64,000 nt of DNA from Lentilactobacillus laojiaonis (GCF_020616595.1 NZ_CP085278.1:248001-312000); one strand, 5' to 3'. Shown: positions 8,181 through 19,251, counted from the first letter of the stretch. A program made the numbers and translations. The notes: generated by a model not told the origin, from the letters alone.

Positions 8181-9950
8181 TTAGTTTACCATTTGTTCAT
8201 TAACATATTTCGCATAAAGCTCATGGGAATTGATAAGTTCCTGGTGAGTCCCATGACCAGTTACGGAACCTTTTTCAATAAAGTAAATTTGATCGGCATC
8301 AACGATCGTTGATAAACGATGCGCAATAACTAGGGTGGTTCGGCCAACCATTAATTTATTTAAAGCTTGTTGAACCTTTTCCTCAGATTGAGAATCTAAA
8401 CTAGCAGTGGCTTCGTCTAACATTAAAATCTTTGGATTTCTTAAGAAAGCTCTAGCAATAGCAATTCGTTGCTTTTGACCACCAGATAATTTAACGCCAC
8501 GTTCACCAATCTGGGTATCAAGTTGTTCAGGGAAATCCTTAACAAATTGATCGGCATAAGCTAATTGCAATCCTTGCCATAATTGATCATCGGACAAGCT
8601 ATTGGCTAATCCATATTGAAGATTATCTCGAATAGTTCCGGCAAAAACAGCACTATCTTGAGAAACTAAACCGATTTGGGAACGCCAATTATCTAGATCG
8701 ACGTTTTGAATGTTTTGATCACCAACCATAATTTTTCCTTGGGTGGGTTGGTAGAATCGTTCGATAAGTGAAAAGATGGTTGATTTACCACCGCCACTTG
8801 GTCCCGCAAAAGCAATTACAGAATTGGGTTTTGCTTCAAATGAAACATCTTGAATGATGGGATGATTTTCATCGTAACTAAAGTATAGGTGTTGAGCTGA
8901 AATGTTTTGGCCTTCAACATCGATATAATCATTGGCATGATTTAATTGAGTTTCTACTGGAGTTTCTAGAATTTCATTAATTCGTTCCGTAGATCCCATG
9001 GCCTTTTGAACTTGAGAGAAGAAGGTGGCAAAGGTAGCCACTGGAGAAATTATATTAAATAAATAAAGTAGAAAAGCTACTAAGGAACCACTGGTTAAAG
9101 TACCTGCTTGTACTCGAATAGCTCCATAGCCTAAAATTCCCACAAAAATACCTAACATAGCGGTCATCATGATGGGTTGTAAGACCGCTTCAACTTTGGC
9201 ATCTTTGATACCTAATGAGAAAATTTTGCTAATGAAGTTTGCTCCGGAAGCTTCTTCACTTTTTTCACCATTACTGGCTTTAATTAAACGAACCTCTGAT
9301 AATTTTTCCGTAGCATCCGCATTAAAATCAGCTGTGGCTGCTTGAAGTTGGCGACCTAATTTAGACATTATTTTTCCAATTGGTAACATGATGATGGCAA
9401 AAATCGGAACGGTGATAAACATGATAGAAGCCATTTTCCAATCCATGAAAAATAAAATAACAATTGATCCGGCTAACTGGAGGGCTCCCGTAATAAAATT
9501 AGGAAATTGTGATGTCACCAAATCTTTAATGATTGAGGTATCATTAACTAAACGAGAACTAATTTCTCCGGATTTGTGATCGTCAAAATATTTAATCGGA
9601 AGTTTTAGTAAATGATTCCATAAAATTTCTCGTAAATTTTTAACGGCACTTTCACCAACGTATCGGAGAATAAAACCACTAATGGTTCCGACACCTAATT
9701 GAATAATAAAGGCTAAAATTAAAATAGTTAAAGTAGACATGCTAATCTTAGCTAAATGACTAGTATCAATTAAACCTTTAGTTAATTGTGGAACGATTAA
9801 ACTAGCCACAGTAGTAACTAAACTTAAAATGATGCCTAAAATAAATAGGGATCTTTTAGGATTAACGCGATCAATTAGGCGAATAAAGTCTTTAAATTTA
9901 AAAGTTCCTTTGGACCTAGGAGCTTCATTAAAATCGGGATGATTATGCAT
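8181..9950 (-). CDS. ABC transporter, fused permease/ATPase (multidrug exporter type)
   Basis: A 589-residue half-transporter of the LmrA/BmrA/MsbA architecture. About 330 residues with six membrane helices come first, then a nucleotide-binding domain with Walker A GPSGGGKST, signature LSGGQKQRIAIARAF, Walker B ILMLDEATASLD and the switch histidine in IAHRLST. It would work as a homodimer exporting lipophilic compounds or lipids. It follows the MarR gene by 11 bases on the same strand, so the MarR protein most likely controls both. The substrate cannot be read from sequence. An AAGGAG site precedes the ATG. Confidence 0.92.
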   Translation of the reverse strand: MHNHPDFNEAPRSKGTFKFKDFIRLIDRVNPKRSLFILGIILSLVTTVASLIVPQLTKGLIDTSHLAKISMSTLTILILAFIIQLGVGTISGFILRYVGESAVKNLREILWNHLLKLPIKYFDDHKSGEISSRLVNDTSIIKDLVTSQFPNFITGALQLAGSIVILFFMDWKMASIMFITVPIFAIIMLPIGKIMSKLGRQLQAATADFNADATEKLSEVRLIKASNGEKSEEASGANFISKIFSLGIKDAKVEAVLQPIMMTAMLGIFVGILGYGAIRVQAGTLTSGSLVAFLLYLFNIISPVATFATFFSQVQKAMGSTERINEILETPVETQLNHANDYIDVEGQNISAQHLYFSYDENHPIIQDVSFEAKPNSVIAFAGPSGGGKSTIFSLIERFYQPTQGKIMVGDQNIQNVDLDNWRSQIGLVSQDSAVFAGTIRDNLQYGLANSLSDDQLWQGLQLAYADQFVKDFPEQLDTQIGERGVKLSGGQKQRIAIARAFLRNPKILMLDEATASLDSQSEEKVQQALNKLMVGRTTLVIAHRLSTIVDADQIYFIEKGSVTGHGTHQELINSHELYAKYVNEQMVN

Positions 9951-9961
9951 AAGAGTTCTCC

Positions 9962-10621
9962 TTAATCATTGTCTTCTTTAAATGGACGACGACTCCAAAA
10001 ACCATTTCTAAAAAAGTCATTACGAGGATCGAAGTTGGCGTGGTGCATGTGATGATGCATATCGTGGCGCATTTGTTTATGGATGTTTTTTAAATCAGCA
10101 TCGGTTTGAGCATCAGTTAATTTTTCAAAATAACTATCGCGCAGATCTTGCATGTATTTTAGCCGATCAGTTGGATCAACAAAGTGTTCCGCCATTTTCT
10201 TAAAATCAGCACTCCAACCGTCAGCTATTTTACTCAAATATTTATCAAATTGTTGCTGTTCTTCTAAAGATAATCCAGCAAAAAAATTATTTTCAGGAAT
10301 ATCTTTATTTTTAAGATTATCTTGGGCTTTCATAGTGCCTTGTTCTGTTAAATAAACGTGTTTAATCCGTTTATCATTAGTATCTTCTTTACGAACAATG
10401 TCACCATTGTTTTCCATTTTTTTAAGTAATTCTGCTAATGAACTAGGTCTTAGATCTAAAATCTTGGCTAAATAGCTTTGATTTAAACCATCTTCAATGC
10501 CTAAAATAGCTAATACTCGTTGCTGTCCCGTAAATTTTTGGTTATTTTGACGCATAAAAGTATTACTAGCTTGACTAATAAAGTGGAGATGTTTCATTAA
10601 TTCCTCGTTAAAATTATCCAT
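9962..10621 (-). CDS. MarR family regulator with histidine-rich tail
   Basis: A 219-residue protein. The winged-helix MarR domain covers about residues 10-110 (KFTGQQRVLAILGIEDGLNQSYLAKILDLRPSSLAELLKKMENNGDIVRKED, then wing and VYLTEQG). A further 100 residues follow, which is long for MarR, ending in a His/Met-rich segment (HKQMRHDMHHHMHHANF). The ATG at 10619-10621 is preferred over the upstream TTG. Its promoter carries two copies of a GGTACC-centred operator, so autorepression of marR-ABC is likely. The tail could bind metal or be an ordinary dimer extension; that is not settled. Confidence 0.9.
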   Translation of the reverse strand: MDNFNEELMKHLHFISQASNTFMRQNNQKFTGQQRVLAILGIEDGLNQSYLAKILDLRPSSLAELLKKMENNGDIVRKEDTNDKRIKHVYLTEQGTMKAQDNLKNKDIPENNFFAGLSLEEQQQFDKYLSKIADGWSADFKKMAEHFVDPTDRLKYMQDLRDSYFEKLTDAQTDADLKNIHKQMRHDMHHHMHHANFDPRNDFFRNGFWSRRPFKEDND

Positions 10622-10642
10622 CAACTAATCCTTCTTTCTAAA

Positions 10643-10695
10643 ATAATTCGGTACCTAACTTTTTAACGTCTGCTATTATAATTCGGTACCTAACT
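10643..10695. promoter_or_regulatory. Twin MarR operators
   Basis: The 18-base sequence ATAATTCGGTACCTAACT occurs identically at 10643-10660 and 10678-10695. Each copy holds a pseudo-palindrome, TTnGGTACCnAA, typical in size of MarR-dimer sites. The upstream copy fills the -35/-10 spacer of the marR promoter, and the downstream copy lies in the leader, so binding would block initiation and elongation. Confidence 0.8.
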
Positions 10696-10704
10696 AATTG
10701 TCAA
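10675..10704 (-). promoter_or_regulatory. Promoter of the marR-ABC operon
   Basis: On the minus strand, a perfect TTGACA (10699-10704) and a perfect TATAAT (10675-10680) are 18 bases apart, with a MarR operator between them. Confidence 0.85.
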
Positions 10705-10793
10705 ATAGTTTTTAAAATAAATTTATAAAGGGTTAATCTTATAATTAGTTAGTGTATAATTAACCCAATTATTAAGGAGAAAGTGAATGTATT

Positions 10794-11393
10794 ATGAAAA
10801 AAAACCAGGCTTTTCGTTTTAATTTATTAGCTATGTTTATTGCCATTATTATTTTACAAACCACTGTACCTTTACTAGGCTTAATTCCAGTGGGACCCTT
10901 GAGTATTACGATCATTCCAGTAACCGTTACGATTGCTACAGTCGTTTTAGGAATGAAAGATGGAGCTATCATTGGGGGTGTTTGGGGATTTATAACGTTT
11001 ATTAGAGCATACATATGGCCTACGAGTCCGTTAGCGACCATCGTATTAGTTAATCCAGTTATTTCGATCATCCCAAGAATCATGATTGCTGTGGTAGCTG
11101 GTTGGATTTTTAATTTACTTAAAAATCGTTTCAAAAATAAGAAAATTTCAATTTCTATTGCAGCGATTGGTGGGACATTAACTAACACCATTTTAGTTCT
11201 GGGATTAATCTATATTTTTTATCGTTCAGATGCCCCCCAATTGTATCAAGTTAACATTAAAGCTTTATTGCCTTACTTATTAGGAGTAGTAGCAACTAAT
11301 GGAATACCTGAAGCTATTTTCAGTGGGATTGTAACACCACTAATTGCTGCGCCTTTATTAAAAATAATGAATAAAAAAAACCAGAACAATTAA
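10794..11393 (+). CDS. ECF transporter S component (PanT/HmpT-like)
   Basis: A 199-residue integral membrane protein with about six hydrophobic segments. The segment LLGLIPVGPLSITIIPVTVTIATVVLG with the following GMKDGAIIGGVWGFITFIRA resembles the substrate-capturing S components of energy-coupling-factor vitamin transporters, especially the pantothenate and hydroxymethylpyrimidine groups. It would work with a shared EcfA/A'/T module that is not encoded in this window. Substrate specificity cannot be assigned and no riboswitch is visible upstream. AAGGAGA at 10774-10780 lies 13 bases before the ATG. The TAA stop lies in the loop of the terminator hairpin. Confidence 0.8.
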   Translation: MKKNQAFRFNLLAMFIAIIILQTTVPLLGLIPVGPLSITIIPVTVTIATVVLGMKDGAIIGGVWGFITFIRAYIWPTSPLATIVLVNPVISIIPRIMIAVVAGWIFNLLKNRFKNKKISISIAAIGGTLTNTILVLGLIYIFYRSDAPQLYQVNIKALLPYLLGVVATNGIPEAIFSGIVTPLIAAPLLKIMNKKNQNN

Positions 11394-11405
11394 ATTGTCC
11401 TGGTT
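11379..11405. terminator. Bidirectional terminator with a stop codon in its loop
   Basis: The stem AACCAGAACAAT / ATTGTCCTGGTT has one mismatch, and its three-base loop is the TAA stop of the ECF S-component gene. A and T runs flank it, and it also serves the convergent gene ending at 11411. Confidence 0.85.
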
Positions 11406-11410
11406 AAAAA

Positions 11411-11695
11411 TTATTTTTTAGTTTTCTTATCAGATTCTTCATCAGTATTTTCAGTATCATCAGTTTCAATAACTGGAGCAGCTTTTATCATAGTAAGGTT
11501 TTTATTATTAATAACAACTTTATTGTGATACTTGTCGATGATGTCGGGATCATCAGATTCAAAGGTAATTAAAAATGAATTTGTATAACCCTTATCGATG
11601 AAGCCACTAAATTTTCTTTTTTCAATGGTAAAAGAAACTTCGTCCCCGACATGAAATTTTGATTGTGCTTCACTAGGTTCTGTGTTTTTAGGCAT
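11411..11695 (-). CDS. DUF2187-like (YkvS-type) small protein
   Basis: A 94-residue protein. Residues 13-70 (KFHVGDEVSFTIEKRKFSGFI, then YTNSFLITF and HNKVVINNKNLTMI) resemble the small YkvS/DUF2187 barrel: a VGDxV start, a short loop and an ending in which a conserved VVN precedes a basic strand. The C-terminal 20 residues are an acidic, Lys-ending disordered tail. The role is unknown. The start has GGAGGTC as ribosome site. The promoter has TTGACA and a 12-base perfect palindrome over its -10 region. Confidence 0.7.
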   Translation of the reverse strand: MPKNTEPSEAQSKFHVGDEVSFTIEKRKFSGFIDKGYTNSFLITFESDDPDIIDKYHNKVVINNKNLTMIKAAPVIETDDTENTDEESDKKTKK

Positions 11696-11721
11696 TTAAT
11701 TGACCTCCAAAAATTAAGTTT

Positions 11722-11758
11722 CATTGTACAATGTACCTAAAAAATATAAGTTTGTCAA
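11722..11758 (-). promoter_or_regulatory. Promoter of the DUF2187-like gene with overlapping palindrome
   Basis: On the minus strand, TTGACA (11753-11758) is followed after 17 bases by TACATT (11730-11735). The perfect palindrome CATTGTACAATG (11722-11733) covers the -10 element and may be a repressor site. Confidence 0.55.
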
Positions 11759-11852
11759 TTAGTATAAGAATGAATTATAGGGATGGAACTTAAAATAATT
11801 TTGATTTAAAATTAAGCATGTAATTAAAAAATAAAGAAAGATTTGATAAATT

Positions 11853-12476
11853 TTGGGGAGAAAAAGATATTATAAAAAGCATCATCGAGGATTATTAATC
11901 GGTCTATGTTTACTGGCAGTATTAGGAGTTGCTTGGACAAATAATGCTAATTTTTTGTCACGAGCTAAAATAATTTTTAGTAGTCACCCAGATCAATCAA
12001 CAACCTTAGAGTTAGCTAATCGGAAAAAGTTTATTTCCCAATTGGCGCCAGATGCTCAGCAACTTTATCAAACTTACCAAGTCTTACCTAGTATTACTTT
12101 AGCACAAGCAATTTTAGAATCTGATTGGGGGAGGAGTACGTTATCCAGTCAGTATCATAATTTGTTTGGGGTCAAAGCTGGTCAAAATGAAACCGGGATT
12201 TATTTAAATACCCAAGAATATGTAAATGGTAAATATGAAACGGTTAGTGCCAAATTTAAAGTCTATAATAGTTGGAGAGACTCGCTAACCGATCATGCCA
12301 AATTATTAGCTTTAGGCACGGATTGGAATTCTCAACAGTACAACGAAGTTATTTCTGCAAGTAATTATATTGAGGCCGCAAACGGGCTACAACAAGATGG
12401 TTATGCTACAGATCCGACCTATACGCAAAAGATTATTAGTATTGTGGAGAAATACCATTTGAATAAATATGATTAA
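11853..12476 (+). CDS. Glucosaminidase domain protein (GH73)
   Basis: A 207-residue peptidoglycan hydrolase. A basic N-terminus (MGRKRYYKKHHRG) and one hydrophobic helix (LLIGLCLLAVLGVAWT) form a signal anchor. Residues 55-205 form the GH73 domain: SITLAQAILESDWGRSTLSSQYHNLFGVKAG carries the catalytic Glu in ILESDWG, and YETVSAKFKVYNSWRDSLTDHAKLL is the conserved second half. It would cleave N-acetylglucosaminyl bonds in peptidoglycan outside the membrane. The start is a TTG at 11853 without a convincing Shine-Dalgarno sequence, so the exact N-terminus is uncertain. No cell-wall-binding repeats are present. Confidence 0.88.
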   Translation: MGRKRYYKKHHRGLLIGLCLLAVLGVAWTNNANFLSRAKIIFSSHPDQSTTLELANRKKFISQLAPDAQQLYQTYQVLPSITLAQAILESDWGRSTLSSQYHNLFGVKAGQNETGIYLNTQEYVNGKYETVSAKFKVYNSWRDSLTDHAKLLALGTDWNSQQYNEVISASNYIEAANGLQQDGYATDPTYTQKIISIVEKYHLNKYD

Positions 12477-12550
12477 TGATTATTAATTGAGAATTTAAAA
12501 TTTAATTGCTAAAATAACTTATTATCTATAAAACAGGAAAGTAGTGAAAA

Positions 12551-13711
12551 ATGACTATGGTAGAAGCCGATGTATTGTATCCGCAATCGACTATTGGGAT
12601 TGTTGGAAATGCATTTAATGATATTAATTTAGTTAATGCGGCCCATTTAATGGGATTTAAAGTTGCTTATTATAGTGATAATCAAAATAATCCAGCTATG
12701 AAATATGCCGATTTTACTTATAATGCTTCATTTTCTAACCATGAAACATTAACTGAATTTGCCCAACAAAGTGACGTGGTTACTTATAATAGTGATACTA
12801 TTGATCCACAAATTGTTCACTTTATCAGTGAATATACTGCCGTACCTCAGGGAAGCAGTATCTTGGATATTATTCAAGATCGAGTTATTGAACGTTCATT
12901 TTTTGATACCTTAAATATTAACACGGTGCCTTATGTCACCATTGTGAATTTAGAAGATGCTTATCAGGCAGTGAGTTCGATCGGTTATCCAGCGCTATTA
13001 AAACCCATTCAACCATTTTTAAATAACGGTAAAGAACTGTTAATTAATAAGGCTAGCGATATTGTTGATGCCGGTAGTCTATTAGATACGGGGACTTATA
13101 TTTTAGAATCCTATGTGGAACATGATGTAGATTATTCAATTATTGTGACTAAAGGTAAAAATGGGAGCAATTTCTTTCCAACTATTGAAACTGTCTATCA
13201 TGATGGCAAGGTAGTGACCGCTTTTTCAGCGGAAAATTTAGACCCAGCTTTTGACACAGAAATGCGAAGAATCAGTCAAGCAATTATTGAAAATTTAGAT
13301 TTTATTGGAACTTTAGAAATTTCATTTTTTATTTCTAAAAGTGGTTCAATTTATATTAATAAAATTACTCCTAAATTAAGTAATGCAGGACTAGTATTGG
13401 AATATAGTAGTAACTCTACACAATTTATTGAACAAATTAAAGCCATTGCTAACTTAGAAATAACAGAATTAGAAGATGGATTTAAGACTGTTCAGCAAAT
13501 GATTAGAAACCGAGATTACGATCGGACTATGACCCAGTTTATCATTAAAAATAACTGGCATTTTGCATTTAACTTTGGCTATGGTGAGAATGATACCGAT
13601 TATGTTGGATATATTTTAATTCCTACTCAATCAGTTAAAAAAACTTTGGAACAAATTGATTCGACTACTATTTGGAATGATCTTAGTTTTAAAGGAAAAT
13701 ATAGTAAATAA
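12551..13711 (+). CDS. Diverged PurK-like ATP-grasp protein
   Basis: A 386-residue protein with the three-domain layout of N5-carboxyaminoimidazole ribonucleotide synthase: an N-terminal Rossmann-like domain, ATP-grasp at about 110-290 (SSIGYPALLKPIQPFLNNGKELLI, GTYILESYVEHDVDYSIIVTKG) and a C-terminal barrel. The PurK signature GGGQLGRM is replaced by GNAFNDINL at residues 19-27 and the usual ENV loop by a SDTID-type segment, so true PurK activity is doubtful. It stands alone before pcrA, not in a purine operon. A paralogous or regulatory ATP-grasp role is possible. AGGAAAG lies before the ATG. Confidence 0.75.
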   Translation: MTMVEADVLYPQSTIGIVGNAFNDINLVNAAHLMGFKVAYYSDNQNNPAMKYADFTYNASFSNHETLTEFAQQSDVVTYNSDTIDPQIVHFISEYTAVPQGSSILDIIQDRVIERSFFDTLNINTVPYVTIVNLEDAYQAVSSIGYPALLKPIQPFLNNGKELLINKASDIVDAGSLLDTGTYILESYVEHDVDYSIIVTKGKNGSNFFPTIETVYHDGKVVTAFSAENLDPAFDTEMRRISQAIIENLDFIGTLEISFFISKSGSIYINKITPKLSNAGLVLEYSSNSTQFIEQIKAIANLEITELEDGFKTVQQMIRNRDYDRTMTQFIIKNNWHFAFNFGYGENDTDYVGYILIPTQSVKKTLEQIDSTTIWNDLSFKGKYSK

Positions 13712-13738
13712 AAAATGTCGACTTAGTCGACATTTTTT
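13710..13738 (+). terminator. Terminator after the PurK-like gene
   Basis: The stem AAAAATGTCGACT / AGTCGACATTTTT is perfect and ends in a T run. Confidence 0.85.
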
Positions 13739-13827
13739 ATTTCTTTAGATTCCTTATAATATCAGAAAAATCATGTAAATTTTGGTATAATTAAAAGGAT
13801 ATTTATCGAGAGGATGGAATGGGTTAA

Positions 13828-16059
13828 GTGGATACAAATAAATTAATTAGTGGTCTTAATAAGGAACAACAGGATGCGGTTTTACATACGGAAGGTCCGT
13901 TGTTAATTATGGCTGGAGCTGGTAGTGGTAAAACAAGAGTTTTAACTCATCGAATTGCTTATATTATTGAAGAAAAACATGCCCTTCCTTGGCATATTTT
14001 AGCGATTACCTTTACTAATAAAGCAGCTAGAGAAATGCGTGAACGAGTGGGTAAATTACTAGGCGAAAGTGGTAATGATGTTTGGGTTTCGACTTTCCAT
14101 GCTTTATGTGTTCGAATCCTTAGAAGAGAAATTGATAAGTTAGGATACAATCGTGCATTTACGATTGCAGATACTAGTGAACAACGAACATTGGTTAAGC
14201 GTATCTTAAATGATCTTAATTTAGACCCTAAGCAATATGATCCTAGAGCCATTTTATCCGCAATTTCTAATGCTAAAAATGACCTTTTAACACCAAAACA
14301 ATATCAACAAGAATTTACGGGACCATTTGAACAAGTAGTTGGTAGGGTATATGAAAATTATCAAAATGAGTTACGTAGAAACCAGTCATTAGATTTTGAT
14401 GATTTAATTATGATGACTATTCAATTATTTGAACAAGAAAAAGAAGTCCTAAGTTATTATCAAGATAAATTCCAATATATTCATGTTGATGAATACCAAG
14501 ACACCAATGAAGCTCAGTATCGCTTGGTCAATATGCTGGCTGACAAATACCGTAATATTTGTGTAGTTGGTGATGCCGATCAAAGTATTTACGGCTGGCG
14601 TGGCGCTAATATGGAAAATATTTTAAATTTTGAAAATGATTATCCCGATGCGCATGTTACTAAATTAGAGCAAAATTATCGTTCAACCAAAGTAATTCTA
14701 GATGCTGCCAATGCCGTGATCGCTAATAACGATAATCGAAGAGATAAAAACCTTTGGACCGAAAATGATCACGGAGAGCAAATTTCATATTATCGAGCTC
14801 AAACTGAAAGTGATGAAGCTAGGTATATCGTGGCTAATATTCAAGAAGAACTTAAAACCGCTGATCGTAACTATAATAGTTTTGCAATTTTATATCGAAC
14901 AAATGCTCAATCGCGAGTTATGGAAGAAACGCTTTTAAAATCAAATATTCCATACAACATGGTGGGTGGACATAAGTTCTACGAACGAAAAGAAATTCGG
15001 GATGTATTAGCATATTTAACTTTATTAGCTAATCCCAATGATTCGATGAGTTTTGAAAGAATAGTTAATGAACCTAAACGAGGAATTGGCCAAGCAAGTA
15101 TTGAAAAATTAAGAATTTTTGCCAATGATAATCGTTGGAGTTTATTAGAAGCCACCCAAAATGTAGTGTTAGCCAATGATATTTCTACCCGGGCTAAAAA
15201 TTCACTTGAGCAATTTGGTAATGTTTTAAGAAGTATTCATGAAAAAGTTAGTGAACTAACAATTACTGAAATGACAGAATTATTATTAGATCAAACGGGC
15301 TACCGAGATGCTTTGAAAAATAATAAATCACTGGAAGCTCAGTCACGTTTAGAAAATATTGATGAATTTATATCAGTAACGCAAAAGTATGATCAAGATA
15401 ATACAGATCAAACTGGCATTGATAACTTAGTTGATTTCTTAAGTGATTTAGCCTTAGTATCAGCTCAAGATGATGTAGATGAACAAACCAGTCAGGTAAC
15501 TTTAATGACATTACATGCTGCCAAAGGTTTGGAATTCCCCGTAGTCTTTATTATGGGTATGGAAGAAGGAATTTTTCCGCTAGGTCGGGCCAATCAAGAA
15601 GAAAGTGAAATGCAAGAAGAACGCCGTTTAGCTTATGTAGGAATTACTCGAGCTAAAGAAAAACTCTTCCTAACTAACGCATTTTCTCGAACTCTATATG
15701 GTCGCCGCCAAAATAATCCGGAGTCACGATTTATTAACGAGATTAAGCCGGAATTATTAAAATATGAAAATCAAAATCGAGGATCTAAATCAAGTCTTCA
15801 AACTCCATTTGATCGTCGAACTAGTCAAGCCAGGGCTACTGCTTACCATCGTCCTAGCCAAATTGTTGAAAAACCTCAAGGATCAGGTGCTGACAAGAAG
15901 TCCTGGAATGTTGGGGATAAGGTCAATCATAAAGCCTGGGGCCAAGGAACTGTAGTTAAAGTTTCAGGAAATGGTGAAGATATGGAATTAGATATTGCCT
16001 TTAGTGAAAAAGGTATTAAACGCTTATTAGCTGCCTTTGCACCAATTACTAAAATTTAA
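13828..16059 (+). CDS. pcrA: ATP-dependent DNA helicase PcrA (UvrD family)
   Basis: A 743-residue superfamily 1A 3'-5' DNA helicase needed for repair and for clearing replication-transcription conflicts. Visible motifs are Walker A MAGAGSGKTRVLTHR (about 29-43), TFHALC, motif II VDEYQDTN, QSIYGWRGA, LEQNYRST and LMTLHAAKGLEF. The C-terminal region ends with the RNA-polymerase-binding Tudor-like domain (VGDKVNHKAWGQGTVVKVSG). The start is a GTG at 13828 with AGAGGATGG upstream. It is the first gene of the pcrA-ligA-camS-gatCAB block, whose order is conserved in many Bacilli. Confidence 0.98.
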   Translation: MDTNKLISGLNKEQQDAVLHTEGPLLIMAGAGSGKTRVLTHRIAYIIEEKHALPWHILAITFTNKAAREMRERVGKLLGESGNDVWVSTFHALCVRILRREIDKLGYNRAFTIADTSEQRTLVKRILNDLNLDPKQYDPRAILSAISNAKNDLLTPKQYQQEFTGPFEQVVGRVYENYQNELRRNQSLDFDDLIMMTIQLFEQEKEVLSYYQDKFQYIHVDEYQDTNEAQYRLVNMLADKYRNICVVGDADQSIYGWRGANMENILNFENDYPDAHVTKLEQNYRSTKVILDAANAVIANNDNRRDKNLWTENDHGEQISYYRAQTESDEARYIVANIQEELKTADRNYNSFAILYRTNAQSRVMEETLLKSNIPYNMVGGHKFYERKEIRDVLAYLTLLANPNDSMSFERIVNEPKRGIGQASIEKLRIFANDNRWSLLEATQNVVLANDISTRAKNSLEQFGNVLRSIHEKVSELTITEMTELLLDQTGYRDALKNNKSLEAQSRLENIDEFISVTQKYDQDNTDQTGIDNLVDFLSDLALVSAQDDVDEQTSQVTLMTLHAAKGLEFPVVFIMGMEEGIFPLGRANQEESEMQEERRLAYVGITRAKEKLFLTNAFSRTLYGRRQNNPESRFINEIKPELLKYENQNRGSKSSLQTPFDRRTSQARATAYHRPSQIVEKPQGSGADKKSWNVGDKVNHKAWGQGTVVKVSGNGEDMELDIAFSEKGIKRLLAAFAPITKI

Positions 16060-18093
<2,034 letters not shown>

Positions 18094-18111
18094 TCTCGAG
18101 GAGGAAATACC

Positions 18112-19251
18112 GTGAAAAAATTTGCTTTAACTTTAGCCTTATTATTGACTGGAATCACTCTTTCGGCTTGTGGTAGTACAGATGGATTGAGTAATTCTAC
18201 TAATAATAAAAGTAGTAAAGGAACTACTCAGCTAACTGGACAAACCAATAATAAGTATTATCAAGGGGTAATTAAAAACGGGCATTACCAAACTAGTAAG
18301 TCTAGCGGGGTAACTTCTCAACAAACTTCTAACGAATACAATACTAAGAGTTTTCAAAATGGTTTAATTGATATCTCTAAAAAAGAATTCTCTACCAAAA
18401 AGTACGCTTTACAAGAAGGTCAATATCTTTCAACGGCAACTGTCGAAAGTTGGCTTGGCCGAAAATCTAAATCTAATCCCAAAGGTTTAAACCCTAAATC
18501 TAATGGTTCAACTACTCCTAATGGCCGTAATCCGCTTTATTTATCACAAATTACGGAACAAGATTTTATGACTCAAAACAATAAGAAATTAAAATTGTCA
18601 GGAGTAACTATCGGTTTAGCAATTAATTCAGTGGATTACTATAAGAAAGAACAATATGGTGCCACTTTTGAAACTGATATTAGCAATGCCACGGTCAAAG
18701 CTGAAGGTAAGAAAATTGCTAATGAAGTGCTAGCACGATTACGTAAAAAAGCTGCGTTTAAAGATGTTCCAATTGTGATTGCACTTTATAAGCAAGCCCC
18801 TAATGATAGCTTAGTAGGAGGAAACTTCTTCTCATACTCAGTTAATAATGGTAAAGCCACTTCTGTAGATAAATGGAATGCAATTGATCAAAAAAATTAT
18901 GTATTTCCAATTTTAGCCGGTAAATCTAGTCCTAATTCTAATGACGTAGATGCCTTTAATAACTTTAAGAGCCAAGTGGAAAACTTCTTCCCTAATTTAA
19001 GTGGAATTACTGCCCAAGTACAATATACTAATGGTTCACTTTCAGGTATGAATGTTAATATTAACACTCAATTCTATAGTCAAACTGAAATCACCAGTTT
19101 TACTCAATATATTCAAGAAGCAGCTCAAAAATACTTACCAGCTAACACTCCAATTGATATCACCATTAAATCAACGGATGAAATGCAAAGTTTCTTAAGT
19201 CGAAATGCTAATGAAAAGAAATTCAACATGCATATTTTTAATAGCTATTAA
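18112..19251 (+). CDS. camS: CamS family sex-pheromone lipoprotein
   Basis: A 379-residue lipoprotein: the signal peptide has lipobox LSAC (about residues 19-22), followed by a low-complexity Ser/Asn/Lys linker and the CamS domain. In staphylococci and enterococci the processed signal peptide of CamS homologues yields a mating pheromone (cAM373); the function of the extracellular domain is unknown. The position between ligA and gatC is the conserved one. The start is a GTG at 18112, behind GAGGAGG, 18 bases after ligA. Pheromone activity of this peptide is not implied. Confidence 0.92.
   Translation: MKKFALTLALLLTGITLSACGSTDGLSNSTNNKSSKGTTQLTGQTNNKYYQGVIKNGHYQTSKSSGVTSQQTSNEYNTKSFQNGLIDISKKEFSTKKYALQEGQYLSTATVESWLGRKSKSNPKGLNPKSNGSTTPNGRNPLYLSQITEQDFMTQNNKKLKLSGVTIGLAINSVDYYKKEQYGATFETDISNATVKAEGKKIANEVLARLRKKAAFKDVPIVIALYKQAPNDSLVGGNFFSYSVNNGKATSVDKWNAIDQKNYVFPILAGKSSPNSNDVDAFNNFKSQVENFFPNLSGITAQVQYTNGSLSGMNVNINTQFYSQTEITSFTQYIQEAAQKYLPANTPIDITIKSTDEMQSFLSRNANEKKFNMHIFNSY

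Noticed and set aside
10772-11191. 139-residue minus-strand frame opposite the ECF S component
   Set aside because: Its hydrophobic composition mirrors the membrane protein on the other strand, and there is no ribosome site.
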